Below, in pieces: positions 32,815 to 41,695 of a DNA stretch of 64,000 nucleotides (within the stretch, counting starts at the first letter, position 1; each line of letters opens with the position of its first letter). Under the pieces are notes generated by a model, which saw only the letters and a list, made by a program, of their open reading frames with translations, was not told the origin of the DNA and made no database searches. Both the position numbers and the translations under genes were made by a program. The stretch is taken from assembly GCA_052170135.1 (NCBI GenBank), contig JBQNBC010000005.1, forward strand, positions 1 to 64,000, given 5' to 3'. The stretch comes from Wolinella sp052170135 (GTDB lineage: Bacteria; Campylobacterota; Campylobacteria; Campylobacterales; Helicobacteraceae).

Positions 32815-33903
32815 TTTATCTCTTGCGAGAAGTAGTTATAGCTAAAGCCCTTTGTGTCGTAGTAATCAAGGATATTATCATCAACTTCACCATAAGGATA
32901 GTTAAAGTTATTCAGTGGATGCTCTGCTGGCTCTGGATTTAATACAAAGTCGCGAGCAATATTAAAGCCAGCCCAGCACATCTCCCAATTGCCAAACAAG
33001 TAGTCGCGAAGTTGTGCTATTTTTGGATCATCATTGCCTAGTTTTTCAGCTAGTTTTACCTTTGCAACATCAGCGGGATCGACAGGAATCCAACCATAAC
33101 CCTTGAGATAAAACTCGGCGCGGCAGTGCTGCCCACCTGTGATAACAGCAAGCCCATTTGAATCTGCTTTACCTATCTCTAGATGCATACGTGATGCGCC
33201 AAGTCTAATGCCAAACATCTCTCTAGCTGGGATTCCTGCCGAACGAGCAAGTGCAACAAAAACTGAGTTGATGTCCGTGCATTTTCCCAATAGCTTGCCA
33301 CTTTCTAAAATTGCAGTTGCATCACCTATCCCACAACCCTTAACACTATTATCTCGCTCCATATTACGTGCTACCCACTCATATATCGCACGCGCTTTTT
33401 CTAGGTCGCCCTTAATTCCTTTTATAATCTCATCTGAGCGTTGTTTTACGATACCTGTCGTTTGAATATGCTTTGTCGCTTTTAGATACTGCTCTATATC
33501 TGGTGCTAGCTTCTCATTTGCATCAAATTTTACTTTTGAAAAATCAGTTGTGCGCTCAATCGTGGCAATCCTAAAATTAACATCAAGCTTTGGCTTCTCA
33601 CCAGCACCAAACTCCGCATACAGCGTGGGTATAGCACCATAAAGAACAGAATAATTTTTACAATTTCCGCTCACCTTTATATCGCTTAAGAGTTGTTGGA
33701 ATTCTCTATTTAACGGTAAAGGAATCCATAGTCGTATGCTTTTACCTTGCTCTTGTATTTCGTGCTTAAAAGTCACATCAAATACTCTGCGATTCCCAAT
33801 CATTGGTGTAAAAGATATATTTGTAGCTGCTAGTGTCATAGTTGGTAGCGAAAATGCCGCACCTAAAATTGCTGAATGTTTGAAAAAAATCTCGCCTTTG
33901 CAT
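32811..33903 (-). CDS. Transglutaminase-like protein with frameshifted Tat signal
   Basis: The body (342 aa from 33839) is a transglutaminase/protease-like domain. The catalytic Cys is in GKCTDINSVFVALARSAGIP, with a His in GGQHCRAEFYL and an Asp in WIPVDPADV. Upstream, an ATG at 33903 with GGGAG 8 bases before it opens a twin-arginine leader MQRRDFF. A T7 tract (33883-33889) then shifts the frame. With T6 the leader continues KHSAILGAAFSLPTM straight into the main frame. The intact product would be about 363 aa and exported folded by Tat. It heads the operon with the MerT- and MerP-like genes. Confidence 0.8.
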
Positions 33904-34014
33904 ATTGAAGTCTCCCGAAGTTGTGTATCGTAAAAGCTGGCACGCAGCCCTTTTTTGGAAATAGAGAGTAACTATATATAAAAAAGTAAAATATATTCTT
34001 AACTTTTAATAATT

Positions 34015-34464
34015 CTAAAATGCCTCATATCCTAGAAGTAGACACTTGTCATAGCGTGGCAAAACACACATTGCGACAAAATCACCACCCTTTCCTATAT
34101 CCTTTAGCGTCTCATAGTAGCGCACATCAAAGTGAAGATAGGCATTCTGGTCTGTGCCAACACCCACCCCACGAAACTCACTTAAATATATAAACTTCTC
34201 TACTTTGCCACGAATGAGCACGAGATGATAGAGGAAACGCCCTTGTTGTGTCGGCTTGTAGAGCATTCCATATGCCTCATGAGATAGCAATATCCGACCG
34301 CGAAATCGTACAAAATTACCTTCAAGAGACTGTCTGTGCACCTGCTTATAAAAATCGTCAAGCTGATGCCTTTGTATCGGGAAAGCAAAAAGAATATTTC
34401 CAAAAAATAGCACCAGTAAAGACCATTGCTTAAGAATAGCCAAGCAAACACCAACTAAAACCAA
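34015..34464 (-). CDS. Conserved-looking protein of unknown function downstream of purL
   Basis: A 149 aa protein starting at TTG (34464), 29 bases after purL. It has a hydrophobic N-terminal segment (residues 2-27), then a soluble part with NFVRFRGRILLSHEAYGMLY, GRFLYHLVLI and LHFDVRYYETLK. This looks like a small beta-barrel (OB-like) domain. It could be anchored in or exported across the membrane. I do not recognise the family, and the start is uncertain because no clear ribosome binding site is visible. Confidence 0.6.
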   Translation of the reverse strand: MVLVGVCLAILKQWSLLVLFFGNILFAFPIQRHQLDDFYKQVHRQSLEGNFVRFRGRILLSHEAYGMLYKPTQQGRFLYHLVLIRGKVEKFIYLSEFRGVGVGTDQNAYLHFDVRYYETLKDIGKGGDFVAMCVLPRYDKCLLLGYEAF

Positions 34465-34493
34465 GAATCATAAGCATGCTATACCAAATCTCA

Positions 34494-36695
34494 CTATAGC
34501 TTATTAACAATCTCCTCAAATCCACCACGATAGACTGCCTCTAGCTCGCAAAGAGGATATGAAATCCCATCTATCTTTACCGTATCTCCACCCACATGAC
34601 CAATATTTTTGAGTGCGATTCCCCACTTGTTTGCCAGCTCTTCTGCCTTAGCTAGATTCTTGCTATCTAGCTCGACTATCGCACGACTTTGACTTTCACT
34701 AAAGATATTTACACCAGAAAGTCCACTCGCCACCTCGCAACCAATAGCCCCGCGCACGCTCATTTTTGCAAGTGCAATGGCGATTCCGCCAATGTTTACA
34801 TCTTTGGCGCTTGCAAAAATTCCAGCTTCATTAGCCTCTTCTAAAAATCTCCAAAGTGCAAGCTCTTTTTTCAAATCAACACTCGGTGTATCGCCACAAA
34901 GGCGATTCTCAATCTCTTTTTGATACAGACTACCGCCAAATTCTACACTAGTATCACCAACAAGAAGAATCATATTTCCACTATTTTTAAATGCGCCACC
35001 AAGCACCTTTTGCGCATCTTTTAAAAGACCAACCGAAGCGATACTTGGTGTAGGGAAAATATCAACTCCATTTGTTTGATTATAAAGAGAGACATTTCCA
35101 CTTACAACTGGCATCTCTAGGGATTTACAAGCCTCTTTAATCCCATCACAAGCTTCGGCAAATTGCCACATTACTTCTGGATTCTCTGGACTGCCAAAGT
35201 TCAAGCAATCAGTAATAGCAAGCGGTCTAGCACCACGTACAGCGACATTTCGTCCAGATTCTACGACTGCTAGCTTAGCACCCTCACGTGGATTTAAGTA
35301 ACAATAGCGTGGATTGCAATCTGCGCTCATAGAGAGTGCTGAACCATTCTCCTTAACGCGAATCACGCTCCCATCTCCAGCACCAGCGCCTACGATAGTA
35401 TTTGTCTGCACCATGGAATCGTACTGCGAATAGACCCATGCTTTATCCAGATTCTCAGGCGCACGCCAAAGCTTCATAAATACATCCTGAAGCGAAACAT
35501 CATCCTTTGGCTTGCTACATTGTGTGCGCAAGGCAGATATATAGCTAGGTTCTTTCGTAGAACGATTCAGTATAGGGGCTTCTTCGCTAACTGGCGCAAC
35601 GGGAATCTCCGCACATTTCTCTCCATACCAAAATAGCTCCATCTTACCGCTGGCGGTTACCTCACCAATAACTTCAGCATCGATTTCCCACTTATGGAAA
35701 ATCTCCAACACGCGCTCTTCATAGCCTTTACGTGCACAAATCAACATTCGCTCCTGGCTCTCACTCAACATCAATTCATAAGGAGTCATGCCAGATTCCC
35801 TCATAGGAACACGATCAAGATGCATAATCATGCCGCTACCACTGCGCCCAGCCATTTCAAATGATGAGCTAGTAAGTCCAGCAGCACCCATGTCCTGGAT
35901 TCCTACGATGTAGTCAGTTTTAAACAGCTCCAAGCATGCCTCTAAAAGTAGCTTCTCAGAAAATGGATCGCCAACTTGTACTGTTGGTCGAAGTTGATTT
36001 GCCTCATCGCCAAAACTATCACTACTCATAACAGCACCACCTAGTCCATCACGCCCGGTCTTACTGCCAACATAAATCACTGGATTACCGATTCCTTCAG
36101 CACGTCCATAAAAAATCTCATCACTCTTAGCAACGCCAAGCGTGAAAGCATTTACTAAGATATTACCGTTGTAGCACTCCTCAAAACTCATTTCGCCACC
36201 AATTGTAGGCACACCCATGCAGTTACCATAGCCACCAATTCCAGCTACTACACCTTTTAGCAGATAGCGATGCTTTTTGCCAATCTCATCATCACGACGA
36301 ATATCTCCAAAGCGAATAGAATTCAAGCTCGCTACCGGGCGTGCACCCATGGTAAAAACATCACGCATAATGCCGCCTACACCAGTTGCCGCGCCCTGGT
36401 AGGGTTCAATGAAACTTGGATGATTGTGCGATTCCATCTTAAAAACTGCGGCATATCCTCCACCAATGTCAATTACGCCGGCATTCTCACCAGGTCCTTG
36501 TATAACCCACTCTGCCTCGGTAGGGAATCCACGCAGATACTTCTTGCTTGACTTATAACTACAATGCTCACTCCACATTGCCGAGAAGATTCCTAGTTCA
36601 ACGAGATTTGGTTCCCGTCCCAATATCTGAACAATATGCTGATAATCAGCCTCGCTCAACTTGTGAGATTTAAGAAGTGCTGCGAGATTTTCCAT
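34494..36695 (-). CDS. purL: Phosphoribosylformylglycinamidine synthase subunit PurL
   Basis: Large subunit of FGAM synthase in purine synthesis, 733 aa, the small-PurL type that works with PurQ and PurS. Blocks include SEHCSYKSSKKYL at the N-terminus, KMESHNHPSFIEPYQGAATGVGG, DGLGGAVMSS, GMTPYELMLSESQERML, DCLNFGSPENPE and VVSGNVSLYN. It stands alone apart from the unknown gene just downstream. Confidence 0.97.
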   Translation of the reverse strand: MENLAALLKSHKLSEADYQHIVQILGREPNLVELGIFSAMWSEHCSYKSSKKYLRGFPTEAEWVIQGPGENAGVIDIGGGYAAVFKMESHNHPSFIEPYQGAATGVGGIMRDVFTMGARPVASLNSIRFGDIRRDDEIGKKHRYLLKGVVAGIGGYGNCMGVPTIGGEMSFEECYNGNILVNAFTLGVAKSDEIFYGRAEGIGNPVIYVGSKTGRDGLGGAVMSSDSFGDEANQLRPTVQVGDPFSEKLLLEACLELFKTDYIVGIQDMGAAGLTSSSFEMAGRSGSGMIMHLDRVPMRESGMTPYELMLSESQERMLICARKGYEERVLEIFHKWEIDAEVIGEVTASGKMELFWYGEKCAEIPVAPVSEEAPILNRSTKEPSYISALRTQCSKPKDDVSLQDVFMKLWRAPENLDKAWVYSQYDSMVQTNTIVGAGAGDGSVIRVKENGSALSMSADCNPRYCYLNPREGAKLAVVESGRNVAVRGARPLAITDCLNFGSPENPEVMWQFAEACDGIKEACKSLEMPVVSGNVSLYNQTNGVDIFPTPSIASVGLLKDAQKVLGGAFKNSGNMILLVGDTSVEFGGSLYQKEIENRLCGDTPSVDLKKELALWRFLEEANEAGIFASAKDVNIGGIAIALAKMSVRGAIGCEVASGLSGVNIFSESQSRAIVELDSKNLAKAEELANKWGIALKNIGHVGGDTVKIDGISYPLCELEAVYRGGFEEIVNKL

Positions 36696-36779
36696 CGAGA
36701 TTCCTCTTGTTTTGTGGTTATTATAAATGTCGAGATTTTAGCAAGCAGGGAATAAAGCAGAGATGAAACTAAAGCTTGA

Positions 36780-37958
36780 TTAGCGCGGGTGTGGCTCTGG
36801 CGCGCCATAAAAATAACCCTGAGCGAATGTAATACCCATATCAGCAATGACTTTAGCGATGCTCTCTGTCGCTACGAATTCAGCAACACTCTCTATCCCT
36901 AGCTTACTAGCTAGCGCCTGTATAGATTCCACCGTTAGTCGATGAGAGCGATTTGTATCTATATCCTTTATTAGCGAACCATCAATTTTTAACATGTCGA
37001 TAGACAAGCTAGATAGATTTTGATAGTTTGAAAATCCACTTCCAAAATCATCTATAGCAAATTTCACACCAAGCCCTTTTAGACTATTAACAAAATCCAT
37101 AAAATCACTATTAAAAATCAGCTCCTCGCTTTCCAAGAATTCTATCGTAACGCGCGCTGGCTCTGGAAACATATGAATCGCATCAAGCAAAAAAGCCCTT
37201 GTAGACGTATCAAAAATGTCCTGAGTGGAGAGATTTAGCGATACAGAATCCTGCCTCGAGGCAAAAATCTTAAGCGCGCTCGAGACTATGGCACGAGTGA
37301 TTTGCGGATAAAGTCCTATTTTTTGTGAGATTCCCAAAAAAGCATTTGGTGCGAGAATCTTACCATCTGGCAAAAGCAATCGCGCAAGTGCTTCATACTT
37401 TATTACACGACCACTTTTGGCACAGACTATGGGCTGAAAAAATGGCACTATGCGCTCTTTTTGCAACCCATTTCTAAGATGCATAATAGTTTCTAAAAGC
37501 TTCTCATATTCACCATCACTCTGCGTACGCGTAAGCAAATCTAAATTGATATCAAGAATCTTATTTATCGCATTCATGAGTTCAGGCTTATTATACTTAT
37601 GCGTTATTTCATTAAAAAATATCCGTACAAAGCTAAAACTCGCATTGACATAGTGTGATGGGAGTGCTATTTTTACGTGAGTTTGGCTTATGTTTTGGAT
37701 AAAGTTAAAATAGCTATCATCATACACGCCACTAAAAAGCAAGCGATACCAAAGTGCTATTTTTTCTCGATGAAACTGAATAATCTCATCACTTGAGAGA
37801 AATGTTCGAGCATGAGAAAAGAGAAAAATGCGTTTATAAAAACTGTCTAAAAACTCTTCAAGGAATCCATCGACAAACTCTGCGTTTTCACGCAGGGTTT
37901 GTCTATCCTTATCTCCAAAGTCATAATACAAACTAACATGTTCGCCGAGGTCACCCAC
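36780..37958 (-). CDS. Globin-coupled EAL-domain phosphodiesterase
   Basis: A 392 aa protein. Residues about 1-150 resemble a globin-coupled sensor (FYKRIFLFSHARTF, WYRLLFSG, NISQTHVKIALP with a candidate proximal His). Residues about 165-392 are an EAL domain with every metal and catalytic residue visible: YEALARL, SLNLSTQD, TIEFLESEEL, AIDDFGSGFSNY, DMLKIDGSLI, VAEFVATESI and QGYFYGAPEP. It should hydrolyse c-di-GMP, perhaps under oxygen or heme control. The start is GTG with GGAG 8 bases upstream. It lies 23 bases after the mcp gene, so the two form an operon. Confidence 0.85.
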   Translation of the reverse strand: MGDLGEHVSLYYDFGDKDRQTLRENAEFVDGFLEEFLDSFYKRIFLFSHARTFLSSDEIIQFHREKIALWYRLLFSGVYDDSYFNFIQNISQTHVKIALPSHYVNASFSFVRIFFNEITHKYNKPELMNAINKILDINLDLLTRTQSDGEYEKLLETIMHLRNGLQKERIVPFFQPIVCAKSGRVIKYEALARLLLPDGKILAPNAFLGISQKIGLYPQITRAIVSSALKIFASRQDSVSLNLSTQDIFDTSTRAFLLDAIHMFPEPARVTIEFLESEELIFNSDFMDFVNSLKGLGVKFAIDDFGSGFSNYQNLSSLSIDMLKIDGSLIKDIDTNRSHRLTVESIQALASKLGIESVAEFVATESIAKVIADMGITFAQGYFYGAPEPHPR

Positions 37959-37981
37959 GCTAATTTCTCCACTAGATTCTT

Positions 37982-40057
37982 CTAAAATCGCTTGCTATTG
38001 ACCTCGTTCATAATGGTCGTTGCTAAGTCATTAACTTCTTGGGCGATTATATCGGTCTTTTCTGCAACATTTGCATTTCGCTGAGTTACGATATCTAGTT
38101 GCGAGATTGCCTCATTGATTTGCGATACCCCTTGCGCTTGCTCTTTAATGCTATCGCTCATCTCATTTACAGATTGTACCAGTACATTTGTATTTGCTTC
38201 GATTTCGCCGAGTGATTTTTGCGTGCGCTCTGCGAGCTTTCGCACTTCATCAGCGACAACGGCAAATCCTCTACCATGCTCACCTGCTCGTGCAGCCTCG
38301 ATAGCTGCATTTAGTGCAAGTAAGTTTGTCTGATCAGCAATATCACGGATTATTACGATGATACTTCGTATCTCCTCAGTCTGGCGTGAAACCTCTTCAG
38401 CTCGGCTGCTAATTCCACTCATTGAGCTACTCATCTGCTCAATTGCAGCCGCCGATTCTTCTAGGCTGGAAGCCTGCTCACTTGCTCCACGACTAAGAAT
38501 CTGCATAGATTCCTTCAGACGCGCAGAATTTGAGCTTAACGACTCTGCATGATGCTGGTTTGAGCCAAGCATCCCCTTGATTTCCTCACCAAGCAATTTG
38601 ACAATCTTCTCCACTTCACCCTTGGGATTGTCAACAGAAACTGTAAAATCCATACTTGCATACGAATTTAGCACGCGTTGAAGCTCATTTAGGTCACTTG
38701 AAATTCTTCCCTGGAGCGTTATCACTACCTCATTTAAAGCTTCACGAAGCTTTTTAAGCTCAGGGCTTGCTGGCTCAGCTGCAATATTATGATCTAGCGA
38801 GCCATGCTTAATATTTTCTACCACACTAAGAGCTTGGCTAACAGTAATAGAATCACGCTCAAAAGTGGTATCCGTGCGTACGATATTTTCATTTATCATC
38901 TTGCCCATTTCGCCTAGCTCATCATGATATAAGATTTTAAGCGGGGGAATCTTTTCGCCCTCTTTGTTAACATAGGCGAAGAACTTTTCAAGGGCAACTT
39001 TTACGTTGTAGATTCTCTTTGTTAGTGATTTTGCAAACAAAAATACAGCTATACAACTCACAATAAGCGAAATAACACCAATGATAATACTGAAATTTCT
39101 TAAGAAACTAGCTTCGGCATAGACCTCGTCTTCTGGTACGATAACCAAGAATCCCCAGTTTTGCTTTAGTCCATCAGGAGTGACAGACGTAAGTGCTGCA
39201 CGCGATGTTTTGCCAGTTGCAGATGAAACAATAGTAAACATGCCATCATGTTTTGCGGGCACTAATTCCGATATCTCTTTAATTACCGGGCTTGGATTTA
39301 TATCCACTAATTTCTTGCCGCGTGCTTGTGGACTTGGATGCGCCACTAGCATACCAGCTTCAGAGATTAGCACCCCGTGACCAGTCTTAAATACTTTCAT
39401 AGCATCAAGTTCATGCTGGAACTGCGCCAGTGAAATATCCACACCAACCACACCTATAAGCTTGCCATTACTAATGACTGGCACGCTTATAGTCGATAGC
39501 ATTACATCTTTACCGGAGACTGGATAAATGTATGGCTCTGTAATGATTGGTCTCATCTGTTGCTTTGCCATAGCATAGTACGCATCACTCTCATAGCTTG
39601 CACCAATAGTCTCTGCAGTTAGCTTGCCACTTGCATTTGAGACATACGCACCAAAGCGTCCATTTGGTAAGTGCAATGGACTATTTGCCAATGACATATC
39701 ATCTTCAAAAATGCCACCTTTTTCAGATATAGCCCATACACCAACGTATGCCTCATTCTCGATAGCCATATGCGACATCGCATCAAGTAGCGCAGCTTTT
39801 GAGATATGTGAGCCACTCGTATGTGATGCCTCTAACATTTGCGAAAGCACATTTGTGCCCTCTAGTGTACGCGCAAGGAATCCTCTCACATCTGCAGCAT
39901 TTTTCTCTGCTATGACTTTTAGATATAGGTCGCTACTAACTTTCGCACTATCAAAAGTCTTTGTAGCTGTCAATGCAACAAGCGTAGCAAGTGATAAAAA
40001 TACTACCAAGAAGCTCACAAGCACAAGCCTTGAGCCAATACTCATTGATTTAAACAT
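37982..40057 (-). CDS. Methyl-accepting chemotaxis protein with dCACHE sensor
   Basis: A 691 aa transmembrane chemoreceptor. TM1 is at residues 12-30. The periplasmic double-Cache domain (about 35-305) includes AVWAISEKGG-like and STISVPVISNGKLIGVVGVDIS segments. TM2 lies near 325-345, a HAMP-like linker follows, and the cytoplasmic hairpin tip has NAAIEAARAGEHGRGFAVVA. The ligand is probably a small organic molecule; it cannot be named from sequence. It is first in an operon with the EAL protein. Confidence 0.92.
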   Translation of the reverse strand: MFKSMSIGSRLVLVSFLVVFLSLATLVALTATKTFDSAKVSSDLYLKVIAEKNAADVRGFLARTLEGTNVLSQMLEASHTSGSHISKAALLDAMSHMAIENEAYVGVWAISEKGGIFEDDMSLANSPLHLPNGRFGAYVSNASGKLTAETIGASYESDAYYAMAKQQMRPIITEPYIYPVSGKDVMLSTISVPVISNGKLIGVVGVDISLAQFQHELDAMKVFKTGHGVLISEAGMLVAHPSPQARGKKLVDINPSPVIKEISELVPAKHDGMFTIVSSATGKTSRAALTSVTPDGLKQNWGFLVIVPEDEVYAEASFLRNFSIIIGVISLIVSCIAVFLFAKSLTKRIYNVKVALEKFFAYVNKEGEKIPPLKILYHDELGEMGKMINENIVRTDTTFERDSITVSQALSVVENIKHGSLDHNIAAEPASPELKKLREALNEVVITLQGRISSDLNELQRVLNSYASMDFTVSVDNPKGEVEKIVKLLGEEIKGMLGSNQHHAESLSSNSARLKESMQILSRGASEQASSLEESAAAIEQMSSSMSGISSRAEEVSRQTEEIRSIIVIIRDIADQTNLLALNAAIEAARAGEHGRGFAVVADEVRKLAERTQKSLGEIEANTNVLVQSVNEMSDSIKEQAQGVSQINEAISQLDIVTQRNANVAEKTDIIAQEVNDLATTIMNEVNSKRF

Positions 40058-40248
40058 TAAAACGCTCCCTCCTTTGGAATATTAAAAATTTTTAAGAATG
40101 CTAATACTGCACTCTTAAGAGTGTAAACACTCTAACACAAAAAGTAGTTCAGGGGGTGGTACAATTGATGTTAATAGCTAAATATACCACATCACGATTT
40201 TGCCGCATCAGGACACTTTTATATCCTACTTTCTCAATAGGATAAACT

Positions 40249-41139
40249 TTACTCAATAAAATCAACATTAAAATTCGCAAGAATCACATTTTTATGCTCT
40301 AAGACACAGTCAAAACTAACGCCCTCGCACAACAACCCCTCGCTAACACAATCAAGAATCTCTTCATACGCCCCTCCTTTAAGTCGCCCGCTCCCCACGG
40401 CAATCGCCAAAGCTCGCAAGAATCGTCCTCGATAGTGCTTTGCATAGTGACTAACCTTCTTACCATTTTTAAAAAATTGAGGTCTTAACACTGGATTTTT
40501 ACTTGTAAAGCTAGAGTGATAATACTCAGCGCGCAGGTCAAGCAAAAGCTCATCACCAACAAACTGAGCCACTTCCAAGCCAAACTCCATATGATATTTT
40601 CGTATCTCAAAGCCACTCCAGCCACTACCCTGCTTCAACCTATAAAACGGTATCCGCTCTCCTGCTAAAACCACTCCAAAAAGATTGGAAAAAATAAGTG
40701 TATTTTGCTCTATAAACAGCCTCGATTCTTCCTCTAGGCTAAAAAAATCAAGCGCACGAAATGCGACGCCATCATAAAGCATAATTGCAGGAAATCGTGG
40801 CTTTGTTGCTAAGTTTTGCAAACATTCAATCATCTCAAAATCAAGTCTCTTAAGCCCAAGCACACTGGATAGCTCTGACTCGCCAGAACTCTTTAAAAAC
40901 TCATCGTATTCGCGCAAAACTCGCTCGCGTACACCATTTGCTAAAAATACAAACTCTACATTCCACGGAGAATATACATCCGCTTCAGAAGTACTTTTTG
41001 CGTATTTACCACTAACACAAGAATCCAGAATCAATGCAGAATTTATACTTGGATTCTTTTTGATCTTATACATTTTTAACAAGCGCAAAAGCTCATTGTT
41101 TGAGTGCTTTGCCTCACTTGGTGCTAGTAGTATTTTCAT
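40249..41139 (-). CDS. yaaA: Peroxide stress protein YaaA (UPF0246)
   Basis: A 296 aa member of the YaaA/DUF328 family, which limits free iron damage during peroxide stress in E. coli. Visible blocks are the N-terminal MKILLAPSEAK, AIMLYDGVAFRALDF, ILSNLFGVVL-like text, and the late SHYAKHYRGRFLRALA, equivalent to the family KxxRG segment. It is divergent from the DUF4149 gene with 64 bases between starts. Confidence 0.85.
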   Translation of the reverse strand: MKILLAPSEAKHSNNELLRLLKMYKIKKNPSINSALILDSCVSGKYAKSTSEADVYSPWNVEFVFLANGVRERVLREYDEFLKSSGESELSSVLGLKRLDFEMIECLQNLATKPRFPAIMLYDGVAFRALDFFSLEEESRLFIEQNTLIFSNLFGVVLAGERIPFYRLKQGSGWSGFEIRKYHMEFGLEVAQFVGDELLLDLRAEYYHSSFTSKNPVLRPQFFKNGKKVSHYAKHYRGRFLRALAIAVGSGRLKGGAYEEILDCVSEGLLCEGVSFDCVLEHKNVILANFNVDFIE

Positions 41140-41203
41140 TTTCGCTCCTTGCGCTCAAGCTCTTTTTGGCTACAATCGAGAAATTTTATCCTAAAGGAAT
41201 TTC

Positions 41204-41695
41204 ATGTCTTTACATCGTCTGTCAATGTTTTCTACTACATTGTATCTTTGGATTCTTGGCGTTGGTGCTGGCGTTATTATCACACTTGGCATATTTGTAG
41301 CACCGGTTATTTTTCGTGCATGGAGCTATCTACCAGAGCTTGGTATCAGCAAATTTGACTCTGGCATTCTCATGACACATATTTTTGTGAATAGTGGCTA
41401 TTTGCTAAACGTAGTGGCGTTTTTCATCATAGCATTTGAGATTTTGAGCTTCAGATTAGGTATATCGCGCCCTCTTTACATCGTCTTTGGCGGGATTAGC
41501 GTGATATCTATTTTTCTCTTTACGCTCTACTACACGCCCTACATTATTGAAGTGCAAAAACTAGGTACAGAGGCAACTTCAAGTAGTGCGTTTAACTCAA
41601 TGCACATGCAGTCAGAATGGGTATTTAAAATTCTTCTGTTTACGCTATCTGCACTATTTTTTTCCAGGATTCTTACACTTCTATGCCGCAAATAG
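41204..41695 (+). CDS. DUF4149-family membrane protein
   Basis: A 163 aa protein with four hydrophobic helices. It has the DUF4149/TMEM205-like N-terminal pattern GVGAGVIITLGIFVAPVIF, and in the C-terminal half FNSMHMQSEWVFKI. AAAGGAA precedes the ATG. Its function is not known. The 3' end overlaps addB on the opposite strand by 23 bases. Confidence 0.8.
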   Translation: MSLHRLSMFSTTLYLWILGVGAGVIITLGIFVAPVIFRAWSYLPELGISKFDSGILMTHIFVNSGYLLNVVAFFIIAFEILSFRLGISRPLYIVFGGISVISIFLFTLYYTPYIIEVQKLGTEATSSSAFNSMHMQSEWVFKILLFTLSALFFSRILTLLCRK

